Below, piece after piece: positions 26,379-35,542 of a stretch of DNA of 64,000 bases; within the stretch, counting starts at the first letter, position 1; each line of letters begins with the position of its first letter. The stretch is from the NCBI GenBank assembly GCA_937967645.1, contig CALBTT010000227.1, forward strand, positions 1 through 64,000, in the 5' to 3' direction. The notes under the pieces are model-generated. The model saw only the letters and a program-made list of their open reading frames with translations. It ran no database searches and was not told where the DNA came from. The position numbers were made by a program, and so were the translations under genes. The stretch is from an uncultured Zoogloea sp. (GTDB lineage: Bacteria; Pseudomonadota; Gammaproteobacteria; Burkholderiales; Rhodocyclaceae).

Positions 26379-27503
26379 ATGAAAAGAGTAGGTCTGGTTG
26401 GCTGGCGTGGCATGGTCGGTTCCGTGCTCATGCAGCGCATGCGTGAAGAGAATGATTTTGCGCTGATCGAGCCGGTGTTCTTCACCACCTCCAATCCGGG
26501 GGGCAAGGCACCGAACTTCGGCAAGGAAGCTCCTGCGCTGAAGGACGCCAAGAACATCGACGAGCTGAAGGCGATGGACATCGTCATCACCTGTCAGGGC
26601 GGTGACTACACCAGCGAGGTCTATCCCAAGCTGCGTGCCGCCGGCTGGACCGGCCACTGGATCGATGCGGCGTCCACCCTGCGCATGGAAAAGCAGGCGG
26701 TGATCATCCTCGATCCGGTCAACATGAACGTGATCAAGGATTCCCTGGCCAAGGGCGGTCGTGACTGGGTCGGCGGCAACTGTACCGTGTCCCTGATGCT
26801 GATGGCGCTGGGCGGTCTCTTCCAGAACGACCTGGTGGAGTGGGCGACCTCCATGACCTACCAGGCTGCATCCGGCGCCGGTGCGCAGAACATGCGTGAG
26901 CTGCTGTCCCAGATGGGTGAGCTCAACCGCTCGGTCAAGGAATTGCTGGATGACCCCGCTTCCGCAATCCTCGACATCGACCGTGAAGTGGCCGGCACCA
27001 TGCGTGACGACGCCTTCCCGGCCTCCAACTTCGGTGTGCCCCTGGCCGGTTCCCTGATCCCGTGGATCGACAAGGATCTCGGCAATGGTCAGTCCAAGGA
27101 AGAGTGGAAGGGCGGCGTCGAGACCAACAAGATCCTCGGCCGTGGTGAGGGTTTTGGTACCCCGGCGGTGCCTATCGATGGTCTGTGCGTCCGTATCGGC
27201 GCCATGCGCTGCCACAGCCAGGCGCTGACCCTCAAGCTGCGCAAGGACATCCCGATCGACGAGATCGAAGGTCTGCTCGCGTCGGCCAACGACTGGGTCA
27301 AGGTCGTCCCGAACCAGCGCGACATCACCGTGCGCGAACTGACCCCGACCGCGGTGACCGGAACCCTCACGGTGCCCGTGGGCCGTCTGCGCAAGCTCGC
27401 CATGGGCGGTGAATACCTGTCTGCCTTCACGGTTGGCGATCAGCTGCTGTGGGGTGCTGCGGAGCCCCTGCGGCGCATGCTGCGGGTCCTCCTCGAGGAT
27501 TAA
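26379..27503 (+). CDS. asd: aspartate-semialdehyde dehydrogenase
   Basis: A 374-residue NADPH enzyme making aspartate semialdehyde from beta-aspartyl phosphate, the entry to lysine, methionine, threonine and diaminopimelate. The nucleotide motif VGLVGWRGMVGSVLMQRM and the catalytic Cys135 in GGNCTVSLMLMAL match E. coli-type Asd, and the RIGAMRCHSQALTLKL motif follows. It is 40 bp after leuB, extending the leuCDB string, and is followed by a strong terminator. Confidence 0.96.
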   Translation: MKRVGLVGWRGMVGSVLMQRMREENDFALIEPVFFTTSNPGGKAPNFGKEAPALKDAKNIDELKAMDIVITCQGGDYTSEVYPKLRAAGWTGHWIDAASTLRMEKQAVIILDPVNMNVIKDSLAKGGRDWVGGNCTVSLMLMALGGLFQNDLVEWATSMTYQAASGAGAQNMRELLSQMGELNRSVKELLDDPASAILDIDREVAGTMRDDAFPASNFGVPLAGSLIPWIDKDLGNGQSKEEWKGGVETNKILGRGEGFGTPAVPIDGLCVRIGAMRCHSQALTLKLRKDIPIDEIEGLLASANDWVKVVPNQRDITVRELTPTAVTGTLTVPVGRLRKLAMGGEYLSAFTVGDQLLWGAAEPLRRMLRVLLED

Positions 27504-27512
27504 TTCCAAATG

Positions 27513-27543
27513 AAAATGGCGGCTTCGGCCGCCATTTTTCATT
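27513..27543 (+). terminator. intrinsic terminator after asd
   Basis: AAAATGGCGGC (27513-27523) and GCCGCCATTTT (27528-27538) pair over 11 bp with a TTCG tetraloop, followed by T-rich sequence. It lies 10 bp after the asd stop and separates leu-asd from fimV. Confidence 0.9.
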
Positions 27544-27646
27544 TCTTGTTACCTTTGGTTGGGGAACTTCAAAAATACCTTGAACTTGCCTCCCCAAACC
27601 CATGATGTTATGTTCATCTCCAACTCGATTTCGATGATCCGCATTC

Positions 27647-30532
27647 GTGCATAAGAACCCTGTGAAAAGTCGGCTCAAACGCACCCTCATCGCGGCTTCC
27701 ATCGGTGCGCTCTCTTTGGGCGCCCATGCCGCCGGTCTAGGGAAAATCACTGTTCTAAGCGGGCTGGGGCAGCCCCTCCGGGCCGAGGTCGAGATCTCCG
27801 CCACGCCGGAAGAACTCCAGAACATGACGGCGCGTCTCGCGTCCTCGGAGGCCTTCCGGCAGGCTGGCATCGATTTCTCTCCGTCCGTCAGCGGATTGCG
27901 CATGGCAATCGAGCGGCGAGGAGGGGGCGCAATTGTCAGGGTCACGAGCGAACGGCCGGTCAATGAGCCGTTTGTCGATATGCTGGTCGAGCTCAATTGG
28001 GCCGCCGGCCGTCTGATCCGAGAATATACCTTCCTGCTGGATCCCCCGGATGTAGGCGGCGGGCGCACGGCTGCAGTGCCTGTCGCGAGCCCGGAGATGC
28101 GTCAGGCTCCGCAGGGTGCCCCGGCGGCTCGGGCTGCTGCGCGAGCCGGCGCTCCCCGCGTAGCCAGGCCTGCCGCACAGGCACCCTCCGCCGCGCGTTC
28201 CTACACGGTCCAGGCAGGGGACACCCTCAACCGGATCGCGGCGGAGAATCGTCCAGAAGGCGTGTCGATGGAGCAGATGCTGATGGCATTGTTCCAGGGT
28301 AACCGGGGGGCGTTCGAAGCTGACGACATGAACCGCCTCCAGGCCGGCAAGATTCTCCGTATTCCCGATGCCGAGGGCGTCCGCCAGATGGCCGGCGATG
28401 CCTCGCGCCAGCAGGTTGTCGCACACTCGGCTGATTTCGGACGTTATCGCCGACGCCTGGCCGAGCAGGCCGCTGCGTCGCCGGCCAAGGAGGCGCCCGC
28501 CCAGCAAGGGAGCGGAGGCCGTATCGGTGCCAAGGTTGAAGACCGCGCCCCTGCCGTGCTCGGGGCATCGGATCAGCTCAAGGTTTCCAAGAGCGAAGAG
28601 GGCGGCAAGTCCGCCGCCGGTGGTGGCGACAAGTCCGGTGCGCGCCTGCAGGCACTTGAGGAAGACCTCGTCTCTCGGGACAAGGCCTTGCGCGAAGCCA
28701 ACACCCGGCTCGCCGAGCTGGAAAAGAGCATCAAGGAACTCCAGCGCCTTGTCGAATTGAAGAGCCAGGGGCTCGCTCAGGTGCAGCCCGAGGCTGCGCC
28801 TGCAGTGCCCGCCGCCGCGCCTGCACCCGCCCCGGCTACAGCGCAGCCGCCTGCCGAAGCACCGGAAAAGGCTGAGGCGCCGAAACCTGCCGAGCCCCCG
28901 GTTGCCGAGACCAAGCCTGCTCCCGAGCCCAAGCCGGTGCCGCCGCCTGAGCCGCCCAAGGCGCCCGAACCAGAGGTCGAGGCACCGCAGGACATGTCCC
29001 TGCTGCTGGGTGGTGGTGGCATCCTCGCGCTCCTGCTGGGTTGGGGGGCCTACAAATTCCGTCAGCGTCGCAATGCGGTGGGTGCGCCGACCACCACGCC
29101 GGTCCTGTCCGAGTTCAACGAGGGCGCTAACTCGGTATTCAGCAGCGCGGGCGGGCAGAGCGTGGATACCGGCAGCAGCAGCCTGATCCAGACTGACTTC
29201 AGCCAGTCGGGCCTGTCTTCCATCGACACGGATGAAGGGGTGGATCCGGTTGCCGAGGCCGATGTCTACATGGCCTATGGGCGTGACGCGCAGGCCGAGG
29301 AAATTCTGCTCGATGCCCTCAAGACCGATCCTGGCCGCACCGGGGTGCATCTGAAGCTGCTTGAGATCTATGCTCAGCGTAAAAACCTGAAGCAGTTCGA
29401 GACCACGGCGACCGAACTCTATTCCTTGACGGGCGGTAATGGCCCGGATTGGGAGAAGGCTGCGGCGCTGGGCCGCAAGTTTGATCCGGATAGCCCCTTG
29501 TATCGCGTCCCAGTACAGGGCAGTGCGCCGGTCGCAGCCGCTGCGCCGGTGGCTGCAGCGGTGGCACCCGAGGTTCGCCCGGTTCAGCGGGAGGCGGTCC
29601 GGGATCCCCTGCCGGCAGCTCACAATGATGATCCCCTGGAGTCGCCGTCCCAACTCAAGGACACATGGGCTCTGCCGGGCGAGCTGAATCAGTACGCGAG
29701 CCTTGAGGACATCGATAGGGCTGTAGCCTCCGCTGGCCCTGCGACTGTCTCGCCGGCCATCCAGGATACGTCGTCGCTGGATTTTGATCTGGACCTGAGT
29801 GCTTCGCCTGCGGCTGAGGCCACCCCGATCGGCAATCCCGCGCCGGTGGGCGAGCCGGCCAGCGGCGGGCTCGATTTCGATCTCGGCTTTGACATGCCGG
29901 CCACCCAGCAGTCGCCTCTCGGTGCGACAGTGGTCGCGGGTGATCACTTTCCGCTGAACCTCGAAGCCACCTCTACCCAGGTGCCGCGGGTTGCAGAGGA
30001 TTTCAGTCTGCCTGACCCCAGTGATCTCGATTTCGAGATCAGTTCCGAGTTTGGCGATCACCAGCCGATCGCCCGTGCCGAGCCCACCGTCGATGTGGAT
30101 CTCACGGCGACGCTGGCAGATGAGTCCATCGGCATGCAGCAGGCTGATACGGCTACTGTCGATCTTGAGAAGACCAGCTTCGACAGCAGCTTGCTCGATT
30201 TCGATTTTGAACTCGATGACAAGACTGCGGGCAGCGATCTGACGAGCACGCGCCCGATGACGCCGATGCCGACCCTGGATTCGATCGATCTGGAACTGGG
30301 CAAGTCCGCTGCGGAGCCCTTCGAGCTCGAATTGCCGGATCCCGGGCCTCCGACCGAGCCTCCCCTGGACCTCGATCTTCATCAGGAGGTTGCCACCAAG
30401 CTCGAATTGGCCCGGGCCTACGAGGAGATGGGTGACAAGGATGGTGCGCGGGAGCTGGTCGAGGAGGTGCTGAAGGAAGGCAACGGACGCCAGAAGGACG
30501 AGGCTCAAGCCATTCTCGCGCGACTCGTTTGA
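27647..30532 (+). CDS. fimV: FimV/HubP-family pilus assembly and polarity protein
   Basis: A 961-residue inner-membrane protein that binds peptidoglycan through LysM and organises type IV pilus secretin and polar proteins. Domains: signal peptide, FimV N-terminal domain (GLGKITVLSGLGQPLRAEVE), LysM about 185-241 (SYTVQAGDTLNRIAAENRPE), coiled coil about 325-375, a Pro/Ala-rich linker, a transmembrane segment about 452-471 (LLLGGGGILALLLGWGAYKF), a TPR-like pair about 540-595, an acidic DFDL-rich region, and the conserved C-terminal motif ELARAYEEMGDKDGARELVEEV. The start is a GTG at 27647. The neighbours (asd before, truA after) match Pseudomonas-type order. Confidence 0.93.
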   Translation: MHKNPVKSRLKRTLIAASIGALSLGAHAAGLGKITVLSGLGQPLRAEVEISATPEELQNMTARLASSEAFRQAGIDFSPSVSGLRMAIERRGGGAIVRVTSERPVNEPFVDMLVELNWAAGRLIREYTFLLDPPDVGGGRTAAVPVASPEMRQAPQGAPAARAAARAGAPRVARPAAQAPSAARSYTVQAGDTLNRIAAENRPEGVSMEQMLMALFQGNRGAFEADDMNRLQAGKILRIPDAEGVRQMAGDASRQQVVAHSADFGRYRRRLAEQAAASPAKEAPAQQGSGGRIGAKVEDRAPAVLGASDQLKVSKSEEGGKSAAGGGDKSGARLQALEEDLVSRDKALREANTRLAELEKSIKELQRLVELKSQGLAQVQPEAAPAVPAAAPAPAPATAQPPAEAPEKAEAPKPAEPPVAETKPAPEPKPVPPPEPPKAPEPEVEAPQDMSLLLGGGGILALLLGWGAYKFRQRRNAVGAPTTTPVLSEFNEGANSVFSSAGGQSVDTGSSSLIQTDFSQSGLSSIDTDEGVDPVAEADVYMAYGRDAQAEEILLDALKTDPGRTGVHLKLLEIYAQRKNLKQFETTATELYSLTGGNGPDWEKAAALGRKFDPDSPLYRVPVQGSAPVAAAAPVAAAVAPEVRPVQREAVRDPLPAAHNDDPLESPSQLKDTWALPGELNQYASLEDIDRAVASAGPATVSPAIQDTSSLDFDLDLSASPAAEATPIGNPAPVGEPASGGLDFDLGFDMPATQQSPLGATVVAGDHFPLNLEATSTQVPRVAEDFSLPDPSDLDFEISSEFGDHQPIARAEPTVDVDLTATLADESIGMQQADTATVDLEKTSFDSSLLDFDFELDDKTAGSDLTSTRPMTPMPTLDSIDLELGKSAAEPFELELPDPGPPTEPPLDLDLHQEVATKLELARAYEEMGDKDGARELVEEVLKEGNGRQKDEAQAILARLV

Positions 30533-30576
30533 GCTGAGCGTTGAGCCATTCGGGCCTGTCAGGGGTGGGGGTGCGG

Positions 30577-31182
30577 ATGCACCTCCACCCCGCTTCATTG
30601 TTGCTTGCCTGGATGTCGCTGGTCCTGGCTGTCCAGCTGGTGCCGGCGCATGGGTTGGTGTGGTTTGGGCTGGTGCTGGTTCCAGTCGCCACGGCCTGTG
30701 TTCCTTTGCGTGCCCGGCGACTGTTAAGGCGCGTGCGTTATCTGTTGCTGGTGCTCGTGGTGTTGTTTGCCTGGTTTACACCGGGTGAGCTCCTGTTCTC
30801 CGGTGTGTCGGGTGGTCCTACGCGTGAAGGACTCGCGTTGGCTGCTGCACATGGCGCCAGATTGGTCCTGATTGTCCTGCTCGCGGCTATCCTGCTTGAA
30901 GGTCTGGATGCTTCTGCCCTGGCTTCGGGCATCGATTTTCTGTGCCGTCCAATGCGCCACGTAGGTGCCTCTCCGGACCGCCTGATCGTTCGTTTCCTTC
31001 TTGTCTTTCGTTACGTCGAACAACCGCCGGCCGGTGGTTGGCGGGCATTGCTGACGGAACCTGTCCTGTCGGGAGGCGAGCAGGCTCTCGCCATTCGGCG
31101 TCTTCCCTGGCGCTGGAGGGACTGGGTGTTGTCCGTGCTGGCGGTGATGGGGCTGATGATTTTCTTCTGGGAGGGTTGGTGA
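30577..31182 (+). CDS. CbiQ/EcfT-like membrane protein, no ATPase partner nearby
   Basis: A 201-residue inner-membrane protein with about five hydrophobic segments. It resembles the T component of ECF transporters (CbiQ/EcfT), but only weakly: the basic helix near the end (RRLPWRWRDWVLSV) could be a reduced coupling helix, and the full Ala-Arg-Gly motifs are not seen. No EcfA ATPases or substrate component lie in the window. I chose the ATG at 30577; a TTG at 30541 is possible. It overlaps truA by 4 bp (GTGA) and sits just after fimV, so it belongs to this gene string. Confidence 0.6.
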   Translation: MHLHPASLLLAWMSLVLAVQLVPAHGLVWFGLVLVPVATACVPLRARRLLRRVRYLLLVLVVLFAWFTPGELLFSGVSGGPTREGLALAAAHGARLVLIVLLAAILLEGLDASALASGIDFLCRPMRHVGASPDRLIVRFLLVFRYVEQPPAGGWRALLTEPVLSGGEQALAIRRLPWRWRDWVLSVLAVMGLMIFFWEGW

Positions 31183-32012
31183 GGGTCGCAATTGGCGTCG
31201 AGTATTCCGGTGAGCTGTTTGAAGGTTGGCAGATCCAGCCTCACGGCAGAACGGTCCAGAACCGCCTCGAGGAGGCGCTGTCCGCGGTGGCCCAGGCGCC
31301 CATCAGTGTGATGTGCGCCGGGCGCACCGATACCGGTGTGCATGCCACTGCGCAGGTGGCGCATTTCGACACTTCGGCGCGGCGCCCTCTGGAAGCGTGG
31401 GTGCGCGGCACCAACAGCCATCTGCCTGCCGGGGTCACGGTGCTGTGGGCGGTGGAGGTGGATGAGGATTTTCACGCCCGTTTCAGTGCCGAATCCCGGC
31501 GCTACCGCTACGTCCTGTTGAACCGCCGGGTCAGGCCGGCCATTCTTGCCGGCCGGGTGGGCTGGGTCCACGGTGCGCTGGATGAGACGCTGATGGCGGA
31601 GGCGGCCCGGAGCCTGTTGGGAGAGCACGATTTCACCTCCTTCCGGGCTGCCCAGTGTCAGGCTAAATCCCCAGTGAAAACAATGCACTCCGTCCAAGTG
31701 ACGCGATATGGCGACGTGGTGCTATTCGACTTTCACGCGAATGCCTTTCTGCATCACATGATCCGCAACCTGGTCGGGGCGCTGGTCTATGTGGGAAAAG
31801 GGCGCCAGCCGGTTGGCTGGATGGCGGAGCTGCTGGTCGCCCGGAATCGCAGTCTTGCTGCGCCGACCTTTGCCCCTGACGGGCTCTATCTTTGCGGCGT
31901 GGAGTACCCGTCGAGGTGGTCGCTGCCTGGCGGCGGGCGTATCATCGCGCCTCCCCAACTGCTGATACCCGAGGCGCCGTGCATCGCACCCGAATCAAGA
32001 TCTGTGGACTGA
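31179..32012 (+). CDS. truA: tRNA pseudouridine(38-40) synthase TruA
   Basis: A 277-residue enzyme that makes pseudouridine at tRNA positions 38-40. The motif CAGRTDTGVHA contains catalytic Asp51, and RRYRYVLLNR and FLHHMIRNLVGALV are further signatures. The start is a GTG at 31179 overlapping the previous stop, with GGGAGGG upstream. The C-terminus runs 34 bp into trpF. The tail after YLCGVEYP is an extra 20-odd residues. Confidence 0.95.
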   Translation: MRVAIGVEYSGELFEGWQIQPHGRTVQNRLEEALSAVAQAPISVMCAGRTDTGVHATAQVAHFDTSARRPLEAWVRGTNSHLPAGVTVLWAVEVDEDFHARFSAESRRYRYVLLNRRVRPAILAGRVGWVHGALDETLMAEAARSLLGEHDFTSFRAAQCQAKSPVKTMHSVQVTRYGDVVLFDFHANAFLHHMIRNLVGALVYVGKGRQPVGWMAELLVARNRSLAAPTFAPDGLYLCGVEYPSRWSLPGGGRIIAPPQLLIPEAPCIAPESRSVD

Positions 32013-32602
32013 CCCGCGAGGAGGATGTTCTCGCGGCCGTGAATGCCGGTGCGGACGCCATCGGCTTCGTGTTCTATCCGCCCAGCCCCCGGTTTGTCCC
32101 GTTCGAGCGAGCTGCCGAGCTGGCCCGCCTGGTCCCGCCTTTCGTGACGACAGTGGGTCTGTTCGTCGAGCCGGCGCGGGATTTCGTGGAGGCCGCCCTG
32201 GCGCGCGTGCCGCTCCAGGTCCTGCAGTTTCACGGCGACGAAGCGGAGGCGGACTGCACGGGATTCGGGCGGCCTTACATCAAGGCGGCGCGGATGCGTC
32301 CGGGGCTCGATCTGTTAAAATACGCGGCTTCTTTCCCGGGTGCCCAGGGGCTTCTCCTGGACGCCTTCGTGGAAGGCTATGGTGGGGGTGGGGAAACCTT
32401 CGACTGGTCCCTGATCCCTGACAACCTGCCGATGCCCTTGATCCTCTCCGGTGGCCTGAACGCGGCCAATGTGACAGAGGCTGTGCGGCGCGTGCGGCCG
32501 TGGGCCGTGGATGTGTCCAGTGGCGTGGAGTCAGGCAAGGGGATCAAGGACGCTGCCCGAATCACCGATTTTGTTGCCGGAGTTCAACATGCACATGGCT
32601 GA
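31979..32602 (+). CDS. trpF: phosphoribosylanthranilate isomerase
   Basis: A 207-residue TIM-barrel enzyme of tryptophan synthesis (PRA to CdRP). RTRIKICGLTREEDVLAAV carries the catalytic Cys, QFHGDE is the mid-barrel motif, and LSGGLNAANVTEAV the phosphate loop. I chose the GTG at 31979 with GAGG upstream, giving VHRTRIK; it overlaps truA by 34 bp and trpB by 14 bp, so coupling is likely. trpC, trpD and trpE are not in the window. Confidence 0.95.
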   Translation: MHRTRIKICGLTREEDVLAAVNAGADAIGFVFYPPSPRFVPFERAAELARLVPPFVTTVGLFVEPARDFVEAALARVPLQVLQFHGDEAEADCTGFGRPYIKAARMRPGLDLLKYAASFPGAQGLLLDAFVEGYGGGGETFDWSLIPDNLPMPLILSGGLNAANVTEAVRRVRPWAVDVSSGVESGKGIKDAARITDFVAGVQHAHG

Positions 32603-33800
32603 TGCCCTCTACGATTTTCCTGATGCGCGAGGCCATTTCGGGCCCTATGGCGGTGTTTTCGTTGCCGAGACGCTGATCCCGGCGCTGACCGAGTTGCGGC
32701 AGGCCTATGAGACCGCGCTGGCCGATCCGGCCTTCGTTGCCGAGTTCAACTACGAACTCAAGCACTACGTGGGTCGTCCGAGCCCCATCTACCACGCCAA
32801 GCGTTGGTCCGACCTGCTGGGTGGCGCGCAGATCTATCTGAAGCGGGAAGACCTCAACCACACCGGTGCCCATAAAGTTAACAACTGCATCGGCCAGGCC
32901 ATGCTGGCGCGCCGGATGGGCAAGCCTCGGGTCATTGCCGAAACGGGGGCAGGTCAGCACGGCGTTGCGACCGCCACTGTGGCCGCCCGTTACGGCATGG
33001 AGTGCGTCGTTTACATGGGCTCTGAAGACGTGCGCCGGCAGGCTGCGAACGTCTATCGCATGAAGCTGCTGGGAGCGACCGTCGTGCCGGTCGAGAGCGG
33101 TTCCCGTACCCTCAAGGACGCGCTCAACGAAGCAATGCGCGACTGGGTCACCAATATCGGCAACACCTTCTACATCATCGGCACGGTGGCGGGCCCCCAC
33201 CCCTATCCGATGATGGTGCGCGACTTCCAGGCCGTGATCGGCAAGGAGTGCATCGAGCAGATGCCCGAGATGGCCGGTCGCCAGCCCGACTACGTGATCG
33301 CCTGTGTCGGCGGCGGCTCCAACGCGATGGGGATCTTCCACCCCTATATCGAGCACAAGGATGTGCGCCTGATCGGCGTGGAGGCGGCCGGCAGCGGTAT
33401 CGAAACCGGCATGCATGCCGCGTCCCTGAGCGCGGGGCGTCCTGGTGTGCTGCACGGCAACCGGACCTACCTGCTGCAGAACGAGGATGGCCAGATCATC
33501 GAGACCCACTCGATCTCGGCAGGTCTCGACTACCCGGGTGTCGGTCCCGAGCACGCCTGGCTGAAGGACATCCAGCGTGCCGAGTATGTCGGCATCACCG
33601 ATGCCGAGGCGCTCCAGGCCTTCCACAACCTGTGCCGCTTCGAGGGCATCATCCCCGCCCTGGAGTCCTCCCATGCGCTCGCCTATGCGGCCAAGCTCGC
33701 TCCGACGCTGCCGAAGGATAAAGTCCTTCTGGTGAACCTGTCCGGTCGTGGCGACAAGGACATGCATACCGTCGCCGAGAAGTCCGGCATCCAGTTCTGA
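32589..33800 (+). CDS. trpB: tryptophan synthase beta chain
   Basis: A 403-residue PLP enzyme that joins indole and serine into tryptophan. PLP Lys96 lies in HTGAHKVNN, and the phosphate loop is GGGSNAMGIF. Start ATG at 32589 (MHMADALYDF) overlaps trpF by 14 bp; a second ATG two codons on is possible. It works as an alpha2-beta2 complex with TrpA. Confidence 0.97.
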   Translation: MHMADALYDFPDARGHFGPYGGVFVAETLIPALTELRQAYETALADPAFVAEFNYELKHYVGRPSPIYHAKRWSDLLGGAQIYLKREDLNHTGAHKVNNCIGQAMLARRMGKPRVIAETGAGQHGVATATVAARYGMECVVYMGSEDVRRQAANVYRMKLLGATVVPVESGSRTLKDALNEAMRDWVTNIGNTFYIIGTVAGPHPYPMMVRDFQAVIGKECIEQMPEMAGRQPDYVIACVGGGSNAMGIFHPYIEHKDVRLIGVEAAGSGIETGMHAASLSAGRPGVLHGNRTYLLQNEDGQIIETHSISAGLDYPGVGPEHAWLKDIQRAEYVGITDAEALQAFHNLCRFEGIIPALESSHALAYAAKLAPTLPKDKVLLVNLSGRGDKDMHTVAEKSGIQF

Positions 33801-33806
33801 TTCATC

Positions 33807-33837
33807 GCGCCCCCGCCGGTCAGTCCGGTGGGGGCGC
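33807..33837 (+). other. hairpin between trpB and trpA
   Basis: GCGCCCCCGCCGG (33807-33819) and CCGGTGGGGGCGC (33825-33837) pair over 13 bp with one G-U, around a TCAGT loop. It fills most of the 56-bp gap and ends 19 bp before the trpA ATG. Only a short CCCTTTG follows, so it is probably a partial terminator, a processing site or a translation-modulating structure. Confidence 0.55.
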
Positions 33838-33856
33838 TGACCCTTTGTACACTTCC

Positions 33857-34669
33857 ATGTCCAGAATCCAACAGACTTTCACGCGGCTCGCAGGAGAAGG
33901 GCGCAAGGCCCTGATCCCCTTCATTACCGCTGGCGACCCCAATCCGGAAATGACCCTGCCGCTGATGCAGGCCCTGGTGGCGGGTGGTGCCGACGTCATC
34001 GAGCTCGGCGTTCCGTTTTCAGACCCGATGGCTGACGGTCCCACCATCCAGCGCGCCTCCGAGCGCGCCCTGGCGGCCGGGATGAGCCTGCGGCGGGTGC
34101 TCGAGATCGTGCGCAGCTTCCGGGCGACGGGCGATCAGACGCCGGTGGTGCTGATGGGCTACGCCAACCCGATCGAGGCGATGGGCGTCGAGCCCTTTGT
34201 CAAGGCTGCTGCCGAGGCCGGTGCCGACGGCGTCCTGGTGGTGGACTATCCGCCCGAGGAGTGCCGGGGCTTCGCCGAGGCCTGCCGGGCAGGGGGGCTG
34301 GATCCGGTCTTCCTGCTGGCGCCGACCTCCACCGAACAGCGTTTCGAAGACGTCGCCGCGGTGGGTAGCGGCTACATCTACTACGTCTCCCTGAAGGGGG
34401 TGACCGGGTCCGCCACCCTCGACCTGGACGAGGTGGCCAAGCGTATTCCGGCGATCCGTGAGCGGGTCGGCATGCCGGTGGGCGTGGGCTTCGGAATCCG
34501 CGACGGTGCGACGGCGGCAAAAATTGCCGGTCTCGCTGATGCCGTGGTGATCGGCAGCCGGATCATCGAAGAGATTGAGAGCAGTGCGCCTGGCGAGGCG
34601 CCGTCCCGGGTGACGGCCTTCCTGAAGGGCGTGCGTGAGGCGATGGACGCGGCGGGGGGTGCCCGATGA
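33857..34669 (+). CDS. trpA: tryptophan synthase alpha chain
   Basis: A 270-residue TIM barrel that releases indole from indole-glycerol phosphate for TrpB. KALIPFITAGDPNPEMT and VIELGVPFSDPMADGP carry the catalytic Glu and Asp. ATG at 33857 (MSRIQQTF) matches the family; a TTG four codons upstream is possible, and neither has a strong Shine-Dalgarno. Its 3' end overlaps accD by 4 bp. Confidence 0.96.
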   Translation: MSRIQQTFTRLAGEGRKALIPFITAGDPNPEMTLPLMQALVAGGADVIELGVPFSDPMADGPTIQRASERALAAGMSLRRVLEIVRSFRATGDQTPVVLMGYANPIEAMGVEPFVKAAAEAGADGVLVVDYPPEECRGFAEACRAGGLDPVFLLAPTSTEQRFEDVAAVGSGYIYYVSLKGVTGSATLDLDEVAKRIPAIRERVGMPVGVGFGIRDGATAAKIAGLADAVVIGSRIIEEIESSAPGEAPSRVTAFLKGVREAMDAAGGAR

Positions 34670-35541
34670 GCTGGCTCAAGAAGCTGCTCCCGCCCAAGAT
34701 CAAGCGGGATGCGCCCTCTGCCCGGAAGTCCATTCCTGAAGGGCTTTGGAGCAAGTGCCCGGCCTGCGAGGCGGTGCTCTATCGCTCCGACCTCGAGAGC
34801 AACCTCAGCGTATGTCCGAAGTGCGGGCATCACCAGCGCATCCGGGCCCGTCAGCGGGTGGATTACCTCCTGGATGCGGAGGGGCGCTTCGAGATCGGTG
34901 CCGAGGTGGTGCCGGTTGATCCGCTGAAGTTCAAGGACTCCCGGCGCTACCCGGAACGTCTGGCCGCCGCCAACGAAGACACGGGCGAGGCGGATGCGCT
35001 GGTTGTCGTGCAGGGTGCGATCAAGACCGTACCGGTGGTGGTGGCCTGCTTCGAGTTCGAGTTCCTGGGCGGTTCGATGGGGTCCGTGGTTGGTGAGCGC
35101 TTCGTGCGTGGCGTGAAGGCCGCGCTCGAGCAGCGTCTGCCCTTCATCTGCATCACGGCGACGGGCGGGGCCCGCATGCAGGAAGGCTTGTTCTCCCTGA
35201 TGCAGATGGCCAAGACCACTGCCGCGATCACCCGCCTGTCTGAACGCAAGCTGCCCTTCATCACGCTGCTGACCGATCCGACCATGGGTGGCGTGTCGGC
35301 GAGCTTCGCCTTCATGGGCGACCTGGTGATCGGTGAGCCGGGTGCCCTGATCGGTTTCGCTGGTCCGCGGGTGATCGAGCAGACGGTGCGCGAGACCCTG
35401 CCGCCGGGCTTCCAGCGCTCCGAGTTCCTCCTCGAGAAGGGCGCGCTGGACATGATCATCGACAGGCGCGAGCTGCGCGACCGTCTGTCTGAGGTGTTGA
35501 CCCTGCTGACCCGGCAGGCTTCCGTTGCGACCGTGGCCTGA
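34666..35541 (+). CDS. accD: acetyl-CoA carboxylase carboxyltransferase subunit beta
   Basis: A 291-residue subunit that, with AccA, transfers the carboxyl from biotin to acetyl-CoA for fatty-acid synthesis. The N-terminal zinc ribbon uses Cys31, 34, 50 and 53 (CPAC, CPKC), and the carboxyltransferase core has ITATGGARMQEGLFSLMQM and DPTMGGVSASFAFMGD. Start ATG overlaps the trpA stop. It precedes folC by 1 bp. Confidence 0.97.
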   Translation: MSWLKKLLPPKIKRDAPSARKSIPEGLWSKCPACEAVLYRSDLESNLSVCPKCGHHQRIRARQRVDYLLDAEGRFEIGAEVVPVDPLKFKDSRRYPERLAAANEDTGEADALVVVQGAIKTVPVVVACFEFEFLGGSMGSVVGERFVRGVKAALEQRLPFICITATGGARMQEGLFSLMQMAKTTAAITRLSERKLPFITLLTDPTMGGVSASFAFMGDLVIGEPGALIGFAGPRVIEQTVRETLPPGFQRSEFLLEKGALDMIIDRRELRDRLSEVLTLLTRQASVATVA

Positions 35542-35542
35542 C

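Noticed and set aside
27755..30598. A 947-codon minus-strand open frame opposite fimV
   Set aside because: It mirrors the GC-rich codon bias of fimV, has no recognisable domain, and fimV on the plus strand has signal, LysM, TM and C-terminal motifs.
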